This document shows positions 43,638-53,024 of a stretch of DNA of 59,391 nt, one piece after another. Positions within the stretch are counted from its first letter, which is position 1; the number at the start of each line of letters is the position of its first letter. The position numbers and the translations under genes are program-made. Location: NCBI GenBank assembly GCA_903903985.1, contig CAIVAT010000033.1, forward strand, positions 1 to 59,391. Reading direction: 5' to 3'. Origin of the DNA: an uncultured Bacteroidales bacterium (GTDB taxonomy: Bacteria; Bacteroidota; Bacteroidia; Bacteroidales; FEN-979). The notes beneath the pieces are model-generated. The model did not search any database. It was not told the origin of the DNA and saw only the letters and a list, made by a program, of their open reading frames with translations.

Positions 43638-45647
43638 ATGAACCGGCAACCCTCACCTTCTATTTATCAGCGACTGGTCAATTTCTTTATCGGTAAATCG
43701 CGGGACCTGCATGATGAACATATTTTCCATCGTCTTACACTCGTGGCATTTTTCGCCTGGATTGGATTGGGTTCCGACGGGCTCTCAAGTTCATGCTACG
43801 GCCCAGATGAAGCATACAGGACATTAGGAAACTATCATAGCCTGGCAATATTTGTTGCTATCGGCATTGTCCTCACCATTCTCATCATCAGCACCAGTTA
43901 TTCACAAATTATACGCCTTTTTCCGTCAGGCGGGGGTGGTTATCGCGTGGCCACAAAACTTTTATCACCCAAACTCGGGATGATCTCAGGATGTTCGCTG
44001 TTGGTCGATTACGTGCTCACCATCGCGGTTTCTGTTGCCAGCGGCACGGATGCCATCTTCAGCCTCATGCCACATGAATATCAACCTTTTAAAATTCTTG
44101 TGGCTACGGCAGGAGTTGTTCTGCTGATCCTTTTAAATCTTCGGGGTGTCAAAGAATCCGTCTTTACACTCATGCCGGTGTTCATTCTCTTCGTTCTCAC
44201 CCATGCAGCGGCAATCCTGTTTGCCATTTTCGGGCATGCCAGGGAGGTACCAACGGTTTATCATGACGCACTTGCCAACTACCGGATGGCTCAGCAATCT
44301 CTTGGAACAATGGGTGTCATGGCGCTTATCCTGCGGGCATACAGCATGGGCGCAGGGACCTATACCGGACTTGAAGCCGTGAGTAATTCTATCCCGATTC
44401 TGAAAGATCCGAAAGTAAAAACCGGTCTCCTGACCATGCGGTATATGGGCATTTCGCTTGCAGTGACCGTGTTTGGTTTGCTGCTTGCCTATTCAATCTT
44501 CAAACTGACACCGGTCGCGGGAAAAACGATGAATGCTGTTTTTCTTGAGGCCCTTACTGCCAAATGGGGCAAAGGCTTTGGTTTGGGATTTGTCTTTATC
44601 ACCCTGTTTTCAGAGTCCATTCTTCTTTTTATTGCCGCTCAGACAGGCTTTCTCGACGGCCCCCGGGTGATCGGATCGATGGCGCAGGATTCCTGGTTCC
44701 CCAGAAAATTCACGGTCCTCAGTGACAGACTGGTTACCCAGAACGGGATCCTTTTCATGGGAATTCTCGCTTTACTGGTGCTGTGGATTACCGGAGGTGC
44801 CCTCGCCATATTGATAGTCCTTTATAGCATCAATGTTTTCATCACATTCGCCCTGTCGCAATCAGGAATGGTCCGCCATTGGTGGAAAGAGCGGAAGAGT
44901 GATAAACACTGGTGGCACCGGCTCCTGGTGAATGGGGTAGGATTGATCATCACCCTGTTCATCCTTGCTTCGGTCGTAATCACAAAATTCATGGAAGGGG
45001 GATGGGTCACTTTGATCATCACCTCCTCACTGATCCTCGCTGTGTCACTGATCAGGCGTCACTACAATTATGCCGATAAATTGGTCAAGAGGCTAAATGT
45101 AAAAATGTTGCACAAGGTTCAGGATATATATGATTCTTGTCGGGATTACTCTGTATTATCGGAGGTATATTCCACCGAAGATAAAACTGCCGTGATTTGC
45201 GTAAACGGGTTCAACGGTCTTGGGATTTTTACTTTTCTGAAAGTACACAAGGATTTCTCGGAATATAAGAACATTGTATTCCTCGGCGTGGGAATCGTAG
45301 ATGCCGGAAACTTCCGTGGAAATGCCGAACTTCAGGACCTTGAACAAAAACTTAAAGGCGAGCTTGAGCAGTATCAGAAACTGGCACGGTATTTCGGCCA
45401 CCATTCAGAGATCAAGTATTCATTGGGAACAGATGTAGCTGATGAGATCAAAGAAGAAGCGAAAATGATTGAGAAACGATTTCCGCATAGTGTCTTCTTT
45501 GTAGGGCAATTCCTTCTTCCAAAAGCTACTGCGTTTCAACGGTTACTCCATAATCAAACCCAGTTCGCCATTCAAAACAGGCTTTCCCACAAGGGAATGG
45601 TGATGGTGATGATTCCGTTCCGGAGCCATCTGCATCTGGATATATAA
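43638..45647 (+). CDS. KimA-like potassium transporter (APC superfamily)
   Basis: The 669-residue protein has about 12 membrane segments (residues 30-480) and a cytoplasmic C-terminal domain (about 485-669). It opens with the family block GLGSDGLSSSCYGPDEAYRTLG, here split by a membrane boundary, and GGGGYRVA follows the second helix. KimA proteins import potassium with protons and several are controlled by cyclic di-AMP through the C-terminal domain. The next genes are a KdpD-like kinase and a KdpE-like regulator, which supports potassium over amino acids as the substrate. A general amino-acid permease cannot be excluded by sequence alone. Confidence 0.85.
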   Translation: MNRQPSPSIYQRLVNFFIGKSRDLHDEHIFHRLTLVAFFAWIGLGSDGLSSSCYGPDEAYRTLGNYHSLAIFVAIGIVLTILIISTSYSQIIRLFPSGGGGYRVATKLLSPKLGMISGCSLLVDYVLTIAVSVASGTDAIFSLMPHEYQPFKILVATAGVVLLILLNLRGVKESVFTLMPVFILFVLTHAAAILFAIFGHAREVPTVYHDALANYRMAQQSLGTMGVMALILRAYSMGAGTYTGLEAVSNSIPILKDPKVKTGLLTMRYMGISLAVTVFGLLLAYSIFKLTPVAGKTMNAVFLEALTAKWGKGFGLGFVFITLFSESILLFIAAQTGFLDGPRVIGSMAQDSWFPRKFTVLSDRLVTQNGILFMGILALLVLWITGGALAILIVLYSINVFITFALSQSGMVRHWWKERKSDKHWWHRLLVNGVGLIITLFILASVVITKFMEGGWVTLIITSSLILAVSLIRRHYNYADKLVKRLNVKMLHKVQDIYDSCRDYSVLSEVYSTEDKTAVICVNGFNGLGIFTFLKVHKDFSEYKNIVFLGVGIVDAGNFRGNAELQDLEQKLKGELEQYQKLARYFGHHSEIKYSLGTDVADEIKEEAKMIEKRFPHSVFFVGQFLLPKATAFQRLLHNQTQFAIQNRLSHKGMVMVMIPFRSHLHLDI

Positions 45648-45689
45648 ATTCCTGAACCGGCTATTTAGGGCTGAAAAACAGATGATCAA

Positions 45690-45971
45690 ATGAAAAAAAA
45701 GAGACAGAAACCAGCCTTTTCTTTTATCGCGGGAATATTTCTCCGGACCATATTGCGTTTCAATCCCTTCTGTAAACCGATTGTTCCTGCGCTGCTGACC
45801 TGGCACTTTCTGACAATACTATTTTCAATATTGTACATCTGTGACCAGATTCAGCGTACCTTTATCGTCGAATACAGGGAAATTACTTTGTCGGCATGGG
45901 GTTTTCTGTTGCTGATGAATTTCCTGGAGTCTCTTATGGAGACTATATATGAAAAGGATGATGAAAGGTAA
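45690..45971 (+). CDS. Small hydrophobic protein between transporter and sensor kinase
   Basis: A 93-residue ORF starts 42 bases after the transporter stop. It has a basic start (KKKRQK), two hydrophobic stretches (about 30-52 and 66-82) and an acidic end (EKDDER), so a small membrane protein is likely. The family is not recognised. It overlaps the longest form of the next gene by 23 bases, or ends 7 bases before the alternative start at 45979. The tight spacing suggests a shared operon with the potassium transporter and the KdpD-like kinase. Confidence 0.6.
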   Translation: MKKKRQKPAFSFIAGIFLRTILRFNPFCKPIVPALLTWHFLTILFSILYICDQIQRTFIVEYREITLSAWGFLLLMNFLESLMETIYEKDDER

Positions 45972-47484
45972 CCGGGCAATGCATTCCAAAACGAAGGATT
46001 ACTTCATTGCCTTTTTTGTCGTGATCCTGGTGGTGGTCGCCTGTTTTCCTTTAGCCCCGCTGGTCGGATACCAGGCTGTCGGACTTATCTTCCTGATGGT
46101 GATTTCCTTGCTTTCCCTGATTCTTGGACGCGGCGCAGTTTTCTTTGCCGCATTGCTTTCGTCCGCCGTATGGAATTTTTTCTTCATCCCTCCTATTTTC
46201 ACCTTTCACATCCATCGTGCACATGATGTTATTTCCCTCATCGCAAGTTTGATGGTAGGCCTTGTTGGCGCTACGCTTATCACCCGGATCAGGAAGAGCC
46301 AGCAAGATCTTATCGGGAACCGTGAAAAGCTGAGGGTCCTGAATAATTTTCTTGAATCACTCAACAATGCCACTTCCATCAAAGATGTGGTACGACGCAC
46401 CCAGGAAAACTTTCAGCATCATTTTAATGCTGATATCATCCTTTTTCTTAAGGAAATTGGGGGGAATAAACTTGCGCCAAGGGCTTTTGGAAATGCAGCC
46501 TTGTTTGGTGAGGGGTCGTTTATGCTTGCTTCCAGGCTTTTTGCAGCACCTGAGAATCCGTCTTCCGGATTTTATCCTTTGAAAGACCCACGCGGTGTAT
46601 TTGGTGTAATTGGAATCAGATTCAATGATGACCATCGGCCCAATGATGAGATCATGTCCCTGATAACCAGTGTCATTTCCCAGGTAACCTCCGCACTCGA
46701 ACGCGAGATCAGTGTAGATCTTGCCAAAGTAAGGGAAATTTCCCAGGAATCTGATAAACTGTTCGGCACCATTCTGAACAGCGTTTCGCACGAGCTTCGC
46801 ACACCCATCTCCATTATTTCTGCCGCAGTGTCGAACCTGCAGGATCCGCTTATTTCAGAACTGCCTGAAACCAGGATGCAGATCACTGGTGAACTTGAAT
46901 CAGCATCGAAGCGGTTGAATTTTCTGGTAGAAAATATCCTGGATATGTCGCGCATCGAATCAGGGCGAATGAAACTGAACCTTCAGCTGTGTGATCCTGA
47001 GGATCTCGTTGGCATGGCGTTGCGCATTCTTGAATCGGAATTGATCCGACATCCGCCGGAAGTTGTCGTCGGGGGAGAGATCCTCCCGATCAGGGGCGAC
47101 ATCAGTTTGCTGGTCCAGGCACTGGTGAACATTGTGCACAATGCTGCGGTATATTCTCCGCCTGATACACGCATCATCATCAGTATCAGTTTAGTATTTC
47201 CTACGACCATTGCCATCACTATCGCTGACGAGGGCCCGGGAGTACCCGGTTCAACGTTGCATAAACTCTTTGATAAATTTTACCGTGTACCTGGTTCCCA
47301 CAGTGGTGGCACCGGGCTTGGTCTCACCATAAGCAAAGCGATCATGGAGGCACATCATGGTACAATTACAGCCACCAACCGCACAGAGGGGGGCCTGGCC
47401 ATCACCTTGCAATTTCATGGTGAAGAGTTGACATCCGAATCCAAACCCGGGCATAATCCGGAAAATCCAGATGTGAAACAATAA
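45949..47484 (+). CDS. Short KdpD-like sensor histidine kinase (DUF4118)
   Basis: The 511-residue protein keeps the KdpD membrane domain with four segments (about 17-105, including VWNFFFIPP and FHIHRAHD), a GAF-like domain (about 130-260), a HisKA domain with the phospho-acceptor His in SVSHELRTPIS, and an ATPase domain (NIVHNA, DEGPGVPG, GGTGLGLTISKA). It lacks the long N-terminal KdpD and USP domains of the classical kinase. Start candidates are 45949, 45961 and 45979; all leave the first membrane segment intact. Classical KdpD senses low potassium and cyclic di-AMP through the missing part, so sensing must differ here. Confidence 0.9.
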   Translation: MKRMMKGNRAMHSKTKDYFIAFFVVILVVVACFPLAPLVGYQAVGLIFLMVISLLSLILGRGAVFFAALLSSAVWNFFFIPPIFTFHIHRAHDVISLIASLMVGLVGATLITRIRKSQQDLIGNREKLRVLNNFLESLNNATSIKDVVRRTQENFQHHFNADIILFLKEIGGNKLAPRAFGNAALFGEGSFMLASRLFAAPENPSSGFYPLKDPRGVFGVIGIRFNDDHRPNDEIMSLITSVISQVTSALEREISVDLAKVREISQESDKLFGTILNSVSHELRTPISIISAAVSNLQDPLISELPETRMQITGELESASKRLNFLVENILDMSRIESGRMKLNLQLCDPEDLVGMALRILESELIRHPPEVVVGGEILPIRGDISLLVQALVNIVHNAAVYSPPDTRIIISISLVFPTTIAITIADEGPGVPGSTLHKLFDKFYRVPGSHSGGTGLGLTISKAIMEAHHGTITATNRTEGGLAITLQFHGEELTSESKPGHNPENPDVKQ

Positions 47485-47489
47485 AGACA

Positions 47490-48197
47490 ATGGAAATAAT
47501 CCGCAACAAACTAAAAATCATCATCATCGATGATGAACCGCAGATCCGCCGCATGTTAAGGATTACCCTGGAAGCAAACCAATTCAGGGTATTTGAGGCA
47601 GAAAACAGCCATGATGGACTCCTTTCTGCTTCCATGAACCAGCCGGATGTGATCCTCCTCGATTTAGGTCTTCCGGATCTTGACGGACTTCAAACACTGA
47701 AGCGGCTGCGTGAATGGACCTCAACACCCGTTATCGTTTTAACCGTTCAGGATGAAGAAGGGATCAAGATCGAGGCGCTCGATCATGGCGCCGACGATTA
47801 TGTCACTAAACCTTTCAATACCGGAGAGCTGCTGGCCCGCATCCGTGCTGCGATCCGCCATTCTCTTAAACCTGCCGATTCGCCGGTCATTTCAAACGGT
47901 CCATTATGGATCGATTTGAATGCAAGGATTATAAAAGTGAATGGAGAAGAAGTGAAATTCACTGCAACAGAATACACCCTGTTGGCCCTGTTTATGCGAA
48001 ACAGTGGGAAAGTACTTACTCACTCGCACATTTGCAGGGAAGTTTGGGGAAATCCATACGTCGATAACTCACAGGTGCTCCGTGTCCATATTGCCCAACT
48101 TCGTAAAAAGATAGAATTAAACCCCTCCATTCCATCGATCCTCATCACCGAACCTGCAGTGGGATACCGGCTCATCAACGTGACGGGTGACGCGTGA
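47490..48197 (+). CDS. kdpE: KdpE-like OmpR-family response regulator
   Basis: The 235-residue regulator has an N-terminal receiver (phospho-acceptor Asp in LLDLGLPDLDG, near residue 60, and Lys in YVTKPF) and a C-terminal winged helix (TATEYTLLALFMRNSGKVLTH, split over the helix-turn-helix). It starts 5 bases after the KdpD-like kinase gene and is surely its partner. The likely target is the KimA-like transporter upstream, since no kdpABC genes are in view. Its TGA stop lies inside the GTGAC repeat shared with the tsaD end. Confidence 0.92.
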   Translation: MEIIRNKLKIIIIDDEPQIRRMLRITLEANQFRVFEAENSHDGLLSASMNQPDVILLDLGLPDLDGLQTLKRLREWTSTPVIVLTVQDEEGIKIEALDHGADDYVTKPFNTGELLARIRAAIRHSLKPADSPVISNGPLWIDLNARIIKVNGEEVKFTATEYTLLALFMRNSGKVLTHSHICREVWGNPYVDNSQVLRVHIAQLRKKIELNPSIPSILITEPAVGYRLINVTGDA

Positions 48198-48203
48198 CAG
48201 GTG
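48183..48203 (+). repeat. GTGAC-rich short repeat at the kdpE 3' end
   Basis: ACGGGTGACGCGTGACAGGTG is a degenerate direct repeat whose second half (CGTGACAGGTG at 48193-48203) is identical to 43490-43500. The kdpE stop codon (48195-48197) is within it. Confidence 0.7.
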
Positions 48204-48256
48204 GTGTGCGGGAAGCAGGAGGTGAAATGTGCAATAAATGATTAGTTCCTCATGTC

Positions 48257-49123
48257 TCACTCGTTTCCCAGTATATCAAACCTCTCCTCGTAGGCAGGTG
48301 TGAAAGATTTGCTCTTGAGGTCGTAATGGAAGTAGTTGTCCATCCTCATCCCTTCAGGCAGATGTTTTGCAATGTACTGGTTCATGAAGAAGTCATAAAG
48401 GTACGCTGCGTATTTTTTTCCAAGGTAGCCTGCCATCGCATACACATCCTGGCTGTGAAGCGAATCAATGGTATATTTATACCGGACCGTTCCGGTAAAG
48501 GGATCGTTGAAGAACCGGCCATCGAAACTATCAAATGCGGTGTTTGTGGCGTAAAGGGTTGTTTTCCGGGCATTTTCAGTACCCGCCTTCCTGAGGTCGA
48601 ACCAGCAACTGTAATCGACCGCATTCAGATTAAACCTTTTATAGTAAATGGTGTCTACGAATTCATCTTTATCCTCCAGAGGATAATAATATTCATCGAG
48701 CTGCATCTGGGCAATATCCACAACATAAGACTGGGGTTTTCCGGTCATGAATGAATCAATGGATGAATTGAGATAAACGTTAAATCCAAGGAGACGCAAT
48801 TCGTCAATAAAGTTGTTCATGTAGTTTTCCAGCAGGATACTGTCGTTGATAAACTGGATGAATTTACTGTCATTCCAGAGCGCCGAATCCTGTTGTTCCT
48901 GCGAAAGCGAATCAAACCCTTCAATTTCCTCCCCTTTGTGATTGAACTTAAAAACCTGCCCGGGAGGGTTAACCAGCAAATTAATCATGTTCCTCGACTG
49001 GATAAAAGGATTGGCCACTTTGCGTTCAGGAATGCAGGATTGCAGGCCCGACAGGCCAACCACCATGATCAGGCAAACATAAAATGTGTATCTGCGAATA
49101 TTCACCAGAGGTATGGGAACCAT
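48257..49123 (-). CDS. Lipoprotein of unknown function
   Basis: The 288-residue protein has a basic start, one hydrophobic stretch and the lipobox LQSC near residues 27-30. The mature part is rich in Tyr, Asp and Asn, with pieces such as YYYPLEDKDEF and LGKKYAAYLYDFFMNQYIA, and is probably mixed alpha/beta. No family is recognised. It ends convergently 60 bases from kdpE. The flavodiiron gene on the same strand ends 30 bases before its start codon (49153 versus 49123), so read-through from that gene is possible. Confidence 0.82.
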   Translation of the reverse strand: MVPIPLVNIRRYTFYVCLIMVVGLSGLQSCIPERKVANPFIQSRNMINLLVNPPGQVFKFNHKGEEIEGFDSLSQEQQDSALWNDSKFIQFINDSILLENYMNNFIDELRLLGFNVYLNSSIDSFMTGKPQSYVVDIAQMQLDEYYYPLEDKDEFVDTIYYKRFNLNAVDYSCWFDLRKAGTENARKTTLYATNTAFDSFDGRFFNDPFTGTVRYKYTIDSLHSQDVYAMAGYLGKKYAAYLYDFFMNQYIAKHLPEGMRMDNYFHYDLKSKSFTPAYEERFDILGNE

Positions 49124-49152
49124 TAAAATGTAACTATAAAATTGAACATTTA

Positions 49153-50358
49153 TTATTTACGGTCCAACATGAACCTGCCGAATTTCCTTCCGTATTCAAT
49201 GCATTTCTCCTGCATATCATGATGGGGAGTGAATTTGATCATCAGGCCATCATCAAGAACCCTGAGTTTCAGGTTACTCATGGCAGAAGTCATTATTTTC
49301 GCACCTTCACCGCTCCAGCCATATGATCCGAAAGCTGCGGCCGGCTTATTACGGTCGCGGATGGGGTTGATCAGGGCAAATACCTGGTACACCGGCATCA
49401 GGATATTCTGGCTGAAGGTAGGGCACCCCAACAGGATTGCAGAGGCCTGGCTGATTTTTTTTTCGATGGTGCCATGGTCCATTTTTTCAATGTCGCACAG
49501 GTCTACATCAATCTCGCCGGCTTCTTTGATACCCTGGGCGATCATTCCGGCGATGGTACCGGTATTCTGGTAGGCCGATACATAGCCAAGAAATACACGG
49601 TTTGCCTGCTGGCTGTTCAACGCCTCTTTCGCATATTTCTCGGAAAGATCAACATATTTTTTCCAGTTTTTTCGTAAAACAGCCCCGTGGCCGGGCAAAA
49701 CAGCTGCAATTTCCAAGGGTCTGATCCGGTCAATGGCCTGGAGCATGAATTTGCTGTATGGCTTCATGATCACATCAAAATAATAGCGGAAAGCATCATC
49801 AAAATCGCCAACAACATCATCAAACATCCCTTCGTTGCAATAGTGTTCCCCAAAGATGTCGCAGGTAAACAACAGTTTTTCTTCCTGAAGGTATGTCATG
49901 ATGGAATCGGGCCAATGCAGGTTCGCTGCAGCGACAAACTGCAGGGTCAACTTTCCCAGGTCAAGGGTTTGACCATCCTTAACGATCAGGTGCGGAAATT
50001 CAAAGCCAAGCAAATCCCTGAGGTACCGTATGGCATTGCCACTTCCGACAACCCGCGCCCGTGGTGCAATCTCAAGAAGCCTGGACAGACAGCCTGAATG
50101 ATCAGGCTCCGTATGGTTTACCACAATATATTCAATCTCTTCAGGGACCACTACCTGTTTTAATTTGGCAAGGTAGGTATCCCAGAATTTCTCTTTTACC
50201 GTTTCTACAACCGTTTTCCTTGCTGCATCAATGAAGTAGGAATTATAGGAGGTGCCGTATTTCGTTTCCATCACTACATCAAAGGTCACGATGTCGCGAT
50301 CAAGCACTCCCACCCAACTGACATTATCTGTTATTTTTATAACTTTATTGTCGGGCAT
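49153..50358 (-). CDS. Flavodiiron protein (FprA family)
   Basis: Flavodiiron proteins reduce oxygen to water or nitric oxide to nitrous oxide and protect anaerobes. The ATG at 50358 gives 401 residues, the normal length; a frame open 16 codons further upstream overlaps the receiver gene. The N-terminal metallo-beta-lactamase-like domain has the diiron ligands in HTEPDH, in NLHWPDSIM, in TCDIFGEH and in LPGHG. The C-terminal flavodoxin domain binds FMN (VFLGYVSAYQNTGTIA start, later GSYGWSGEG). It lacks a rubredoxin extension. The start codon is 2 bases after the receiver gene's stop, so expression is coupled to that gene. Confidence 0.93.
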   Translation of the reverse strand: MPDNKVIKITDNVSWVGVLDRDIVTFDVVMETKYGTSYNSYFIDAARKTVVETVKEKFWDTYLAKLKQVVVPEEIEYIVVNHTEPDHSGCLSRLLEIAPRARVVGSGNAIRYLRDLLGFEFPHLIVKDGQTLDLGKLTLQFVAAANLHWPDSIMTYLQEEKLLFTCDIFGEHYCNEGMFDDVVGDFDDAFRYYFDVIMKPYSKFMLQAIDRIRPLEIAAVLPGHGAVLRKNWKKYVDLSEKYAKEALNSQQANRVFLGYVSAYQNTGTIAGMIAQGIKEAGEIDVDLCDIEKMDHGTIEKKISQASAILLGCPTFSQNILMPVYQVFALINPIRDRNKPAAAFGSYGWSGEGAKIMTSAMSNLKLRVLDDGLMIKFTPHHDMQEKCIEYGRKFGRFMLDRK

Positions 50359-50360
50359 GT

Positions 50361-50819
50361 TCAGACTGATGATTTTACTTTGGGTGGAATATTTATCATC
50401 AACCAATACAATCCTGTCGTGCTGATGGTATGGATAAATGAATCAAAATCAACGGGTTTCACCACATAACTGTTCGCACCCAACTTGTATGCCTCCTCAA
50501 TGTCAGGATCTTCCTTTGAGGAAGTGATAATTACAACAGGCAGCATTTTTGTTGCCTCATGTGCTTTAAGAACTCTCAGTACTTCCATGCCACTCACCTT
50601 CGGAAGTTTTAAATCCAGGAAAACGACCTTGATATTTTTTGACCTGTCCTGCTCTGAAAATTTTCCACGGCAAAAAAGAAAATCAAGTGCTTCTTCACCA
50701 TTTTCAGCAATAAAAAAATGGTTTGCCAGGCTGCTTTTTTTCAATGCCCTGATTGTCAACTCAGCATCGCTTGGATTATCCTCAACAATCAGAATGTCAA
50801 CCGACTCTAGTGGGTTCAT
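50361..50819 (-). CDS. Stand-alone response-regulator receiver
   Basis: The 152-residue protein is a single receiver domain, with DNPSDAE near the start, the phospho-acceptor Asp in [11 protein letters not shown] near residue 70, TS in ITSS and Lys in VVKPVDFD. There is no output domain, only a short Lys-rich tail. Such proteins of the Rcp1 type relay phosphate from hybrid kinases. The gene lies 17 bases after the kinase gene at 50837 and directly before the flavodiiron gene. Confidence 0.93.
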   Translation of the reverse strand: MNPLESVDILIVEDNPSDAELTIRALKKSSLANHFFIAENGEEALDFLFCRGKFSEQDRSKNIKVVFLDLKLPKVSGMEVLRVLKAHEATKMLPVVIITSSKEDPDIEEAYKLGANSYVVKPVDFDSFIHTISTTGLYWLMINIPPKVKSSV

Positions 50820-50836
50820 TATTATTTATTACTGAA

Positions 50837-53011
50837 TCATTGTTTATTTTCAACTTTCAAAGGTAACGAAAAATAAAATGATGCACCTTTGTCCACCTCT
50901 CCCCTGGCCCACACTTTTCCACCATGCTGGTGAATGATGCGTTGAACTATTGCAAGTCCGATACCTGTGCCATCAAACTCTTTGATACTGTGAAGTCTTT
51001 GAAATGCACCAAAGAGTTTATCAGCATATTTCATATCAAAACCGGCACCGTTATCATGGATGCAATAGAAAACCATGTCATTATGTACTTCTGACGAAAT
51101 GGTGATTTGTGACACTTCACGCCGTGATGAAAATTTAACGGCATTGTTTATCAGGTTGACGAGTACCTGCCTCACCAGGACCTGGTCTCCCATTGCACCG
51201 TGAACATTGGTCAGGGTAAAAATTGTCCGTTTTTTCTCTTCGTCATTGGTATTTTCAGCATACACGCTTTGGGCAAGGTTCGCGATATTGATACCGGTAA
51301 AATTAATACCGGTACGGTTAAGACGCGATAATGCCAGAAGGTCGTCGATAAGTTGCCCCATTCTCACGGCATTCTCCTGTATCACTGCACATACTCTTTT
51401 GCCTTCACTATCAAGAAATGGCTGGTAATCTTCAAAAAGGATGCGTGTAAAACCATCGATCGCCCTCAAAGGGGCCCGGAGGTCGTGCGATACTGAATAG
51501 GAAAACGCTTCCAGTTCTTTGTTGGCTTCTTCAAATTGAGCTGTGCGTTCCAATACCCGCTGCTCCAGTTCATCATTTAATTTTTTAATTCCTTCCTCAG
51601 CAGCGCGCCGGTCGGATATATCTTCGATATATCCCTCAACGTAAAGCATATCACCGCTATCATTGTAAATTCCACTGCACCTCTCCCAAACCCATTTCAC
51701 TTCGCCTGCAGCAGTTTTGATAGGGTATTCACCTTCAAACATTTCACCTTTTGCTATTATATCCTTCCATTGCTGCCACTTTGTTTCCCGGTATTCCTCA
51801 AGAATCAGATCGTTGAACAACCCGATCGGGTTCGTTTTGAAATCCTCCGGTTTATAGCCTGTAATAGGGAAACAACCGTCACTGACAAAAAGCATGACAT
51901 CATCAAACCCGGTACTGCTGCGATAAACCATTCCCGGAAGGTTGCTGACCAGGGTTGACAACTGGCGTTCACTCTGTTCAAGCTGTTTGGTGATTTCCCG
52001 TTCGTTGGTAATGTCCTGCGCGCTGCCAACGGTTCCGATTAAATTTCCATTGATATCCAGCAAGGGGGATTTTCTGACATCGAGGAAAAGATATTTTCCT
52101 TTGATGTTGCCATACTCATCAAATTGTCCAGGATGGCCTGAATCCATGACAACCTGGTCTGAATCAATGCAAAGTTCACCAAAAGTATGCCATGAAGGGT
52201 CATCAGGGTACAACTCACGCTGCCTTTTTACAAAAAACATATCACCCTTCCCGATCGGTTCATTGGTATCTGATGCAACCAGGAGGTTTTCACAAACTGA
52301 TTTATTAGTAAAGATAAATCGTTTTTCAAGGTCTTTGGCCCAGAGCATGTCGGTCATGTTGTCGCTGATAGAGCGGAACATGATGGATAATTCCATATAT
52401 TTCTTCTGGCTCTCCTTCAGGGTTTCTTCTGAACGCTTCCTTTGTTCAATCTCTGTCCTCAGGTCCTCCATGAGATTCAAGGTTGCCAGTTTAGTCGTTT
52501 CAAGGGCAGCATAGGAATTCTTGAGTTCTCTTTCGGTTCTTTTCAATTCCTCCAGCTGAAACTGAAGCGATCCGGTTCTTTCTGCAACAGTCTTTTCAAG
52601 CAGTTGTTTCTCACGGCGTATCGTGTCTTCCGATTGTTTCACCCTGATCATGGTGGTGACTACCGCAATTAATTCAGCCTCTATAACCGGCTTGGAAAGA
52701 AAAGAATCAGCTCCAAGTTGCAATGCCTTGATACGGCTGGAAGCATCCGTCTTTTCAGCAGTCAAAATAATGATTGGAATTCTCTGTAAATCCGGATCTT
52801 CCTTTAGTTGTCTGCACGTTTCATAACCGTCCATGCCAGGCATAACCAAATCAAGGAGTATCAGGTCGTACGGATTAGACCTGGCCTTGTCAACTCCTTC
52901 CCTGCCCGACCTCGCAGAGTCGTAGACAACATCAGGGATGGAAGTGGTGAGCATGGCATAAAGAACAACCAGGTTGTCATTGTTATCATCGATTGCAAGG
53001 ATTTTAATCAT
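50837..53011 (-). CDS. Receiver-PAS-PAS histidine kinase
   Basis: The 724-residue cytoplasmic protein begins at the ATG at 53011 with an N-terminal receiver (DLVMPGMDG). It then has a coiled coil (about 135-210), two PAS domains (about 215-345 and 350-480), HisKA with the phospho-acceptor His in SVSHDLRAPLRA, and an ATPase domain (DNGAGFD, GTGIGLAIVQRI). The kinase half resembles the phytochrome-like kinases that often pair with single receivers such as the next gene. The frame is open upstream of 53011 only because the 8-bp repeat array translates without stops, so that extension is rejected. It has no membrane segment. Confidence 0.92.
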   Translation of the reverse strand: MIKILAIDDNNDNLVVLYAMLTTSIPDVVYDSARSGREGVDKARSNPYDLILLDLVMPGMDGYETCRQLKEDPDLQRIPIIILTAEKTDASSRIKALQLGADSFLSKPVIEAELIAVVTTMIRVKQSEDTIRREKQLLEKTVAERTGSLQFQLEELKRTERELKNSYAALETTKLATLNLMEDLRTEIEQRKRSEETLKESQKKYMELSIMFRSISDNMTDMLWAKDLEKRFIFTNKSVCENLLVASDTNEPIGKGDMFFVKRQRELYPDDPSWHTFGELCIDSDQVVMDSGHPGQFDEYGNIKGKYLFLDVRKSPLLDINGNLIGTVGSAQDITNEREITKQLEQSERQLSTLVSNLPGMVYRSSTGFDDVMLFVSDGCFPITGYKPEDFKTNPIGLFNDLILEEYRETKWQQWKDIIAKGEMFEGEYPIKTAAGEVKWVWERCSGIYNDSGDMLYVEGYIEDISDRRAAEEGIKKLNDELEQRVLERTAQFEEANKELEAFSYSVSHDLRAPLRAIDGFTRILFEDYQPFLDSEGKRVCAVIQENAVRMGQLIDDLLALSRLNRTGINFTGINIANLAQSVYAENTNDEEKKRTIFTLTNVHGAMGDQVLVRQVLVNLINNAVKFSSRREVSQITISSEVHNDMVFYCIHDNGAGFDMKYADKLFGAFQRLHSIKEFDGTGIGLAIVQRIIHQHGGKVWARGEVDKGASFYFSLPLKVENKQ

Positions 53012-53024
53012 AGGCTGTTGAAGG

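Noticed and set aside
51942..52514. 190-codon plus-strand ORF opposite the PAS kinase
   Set aside because: Antisense to a clear kinase gene, and its Ser-rich composition reflects the opposite strand.
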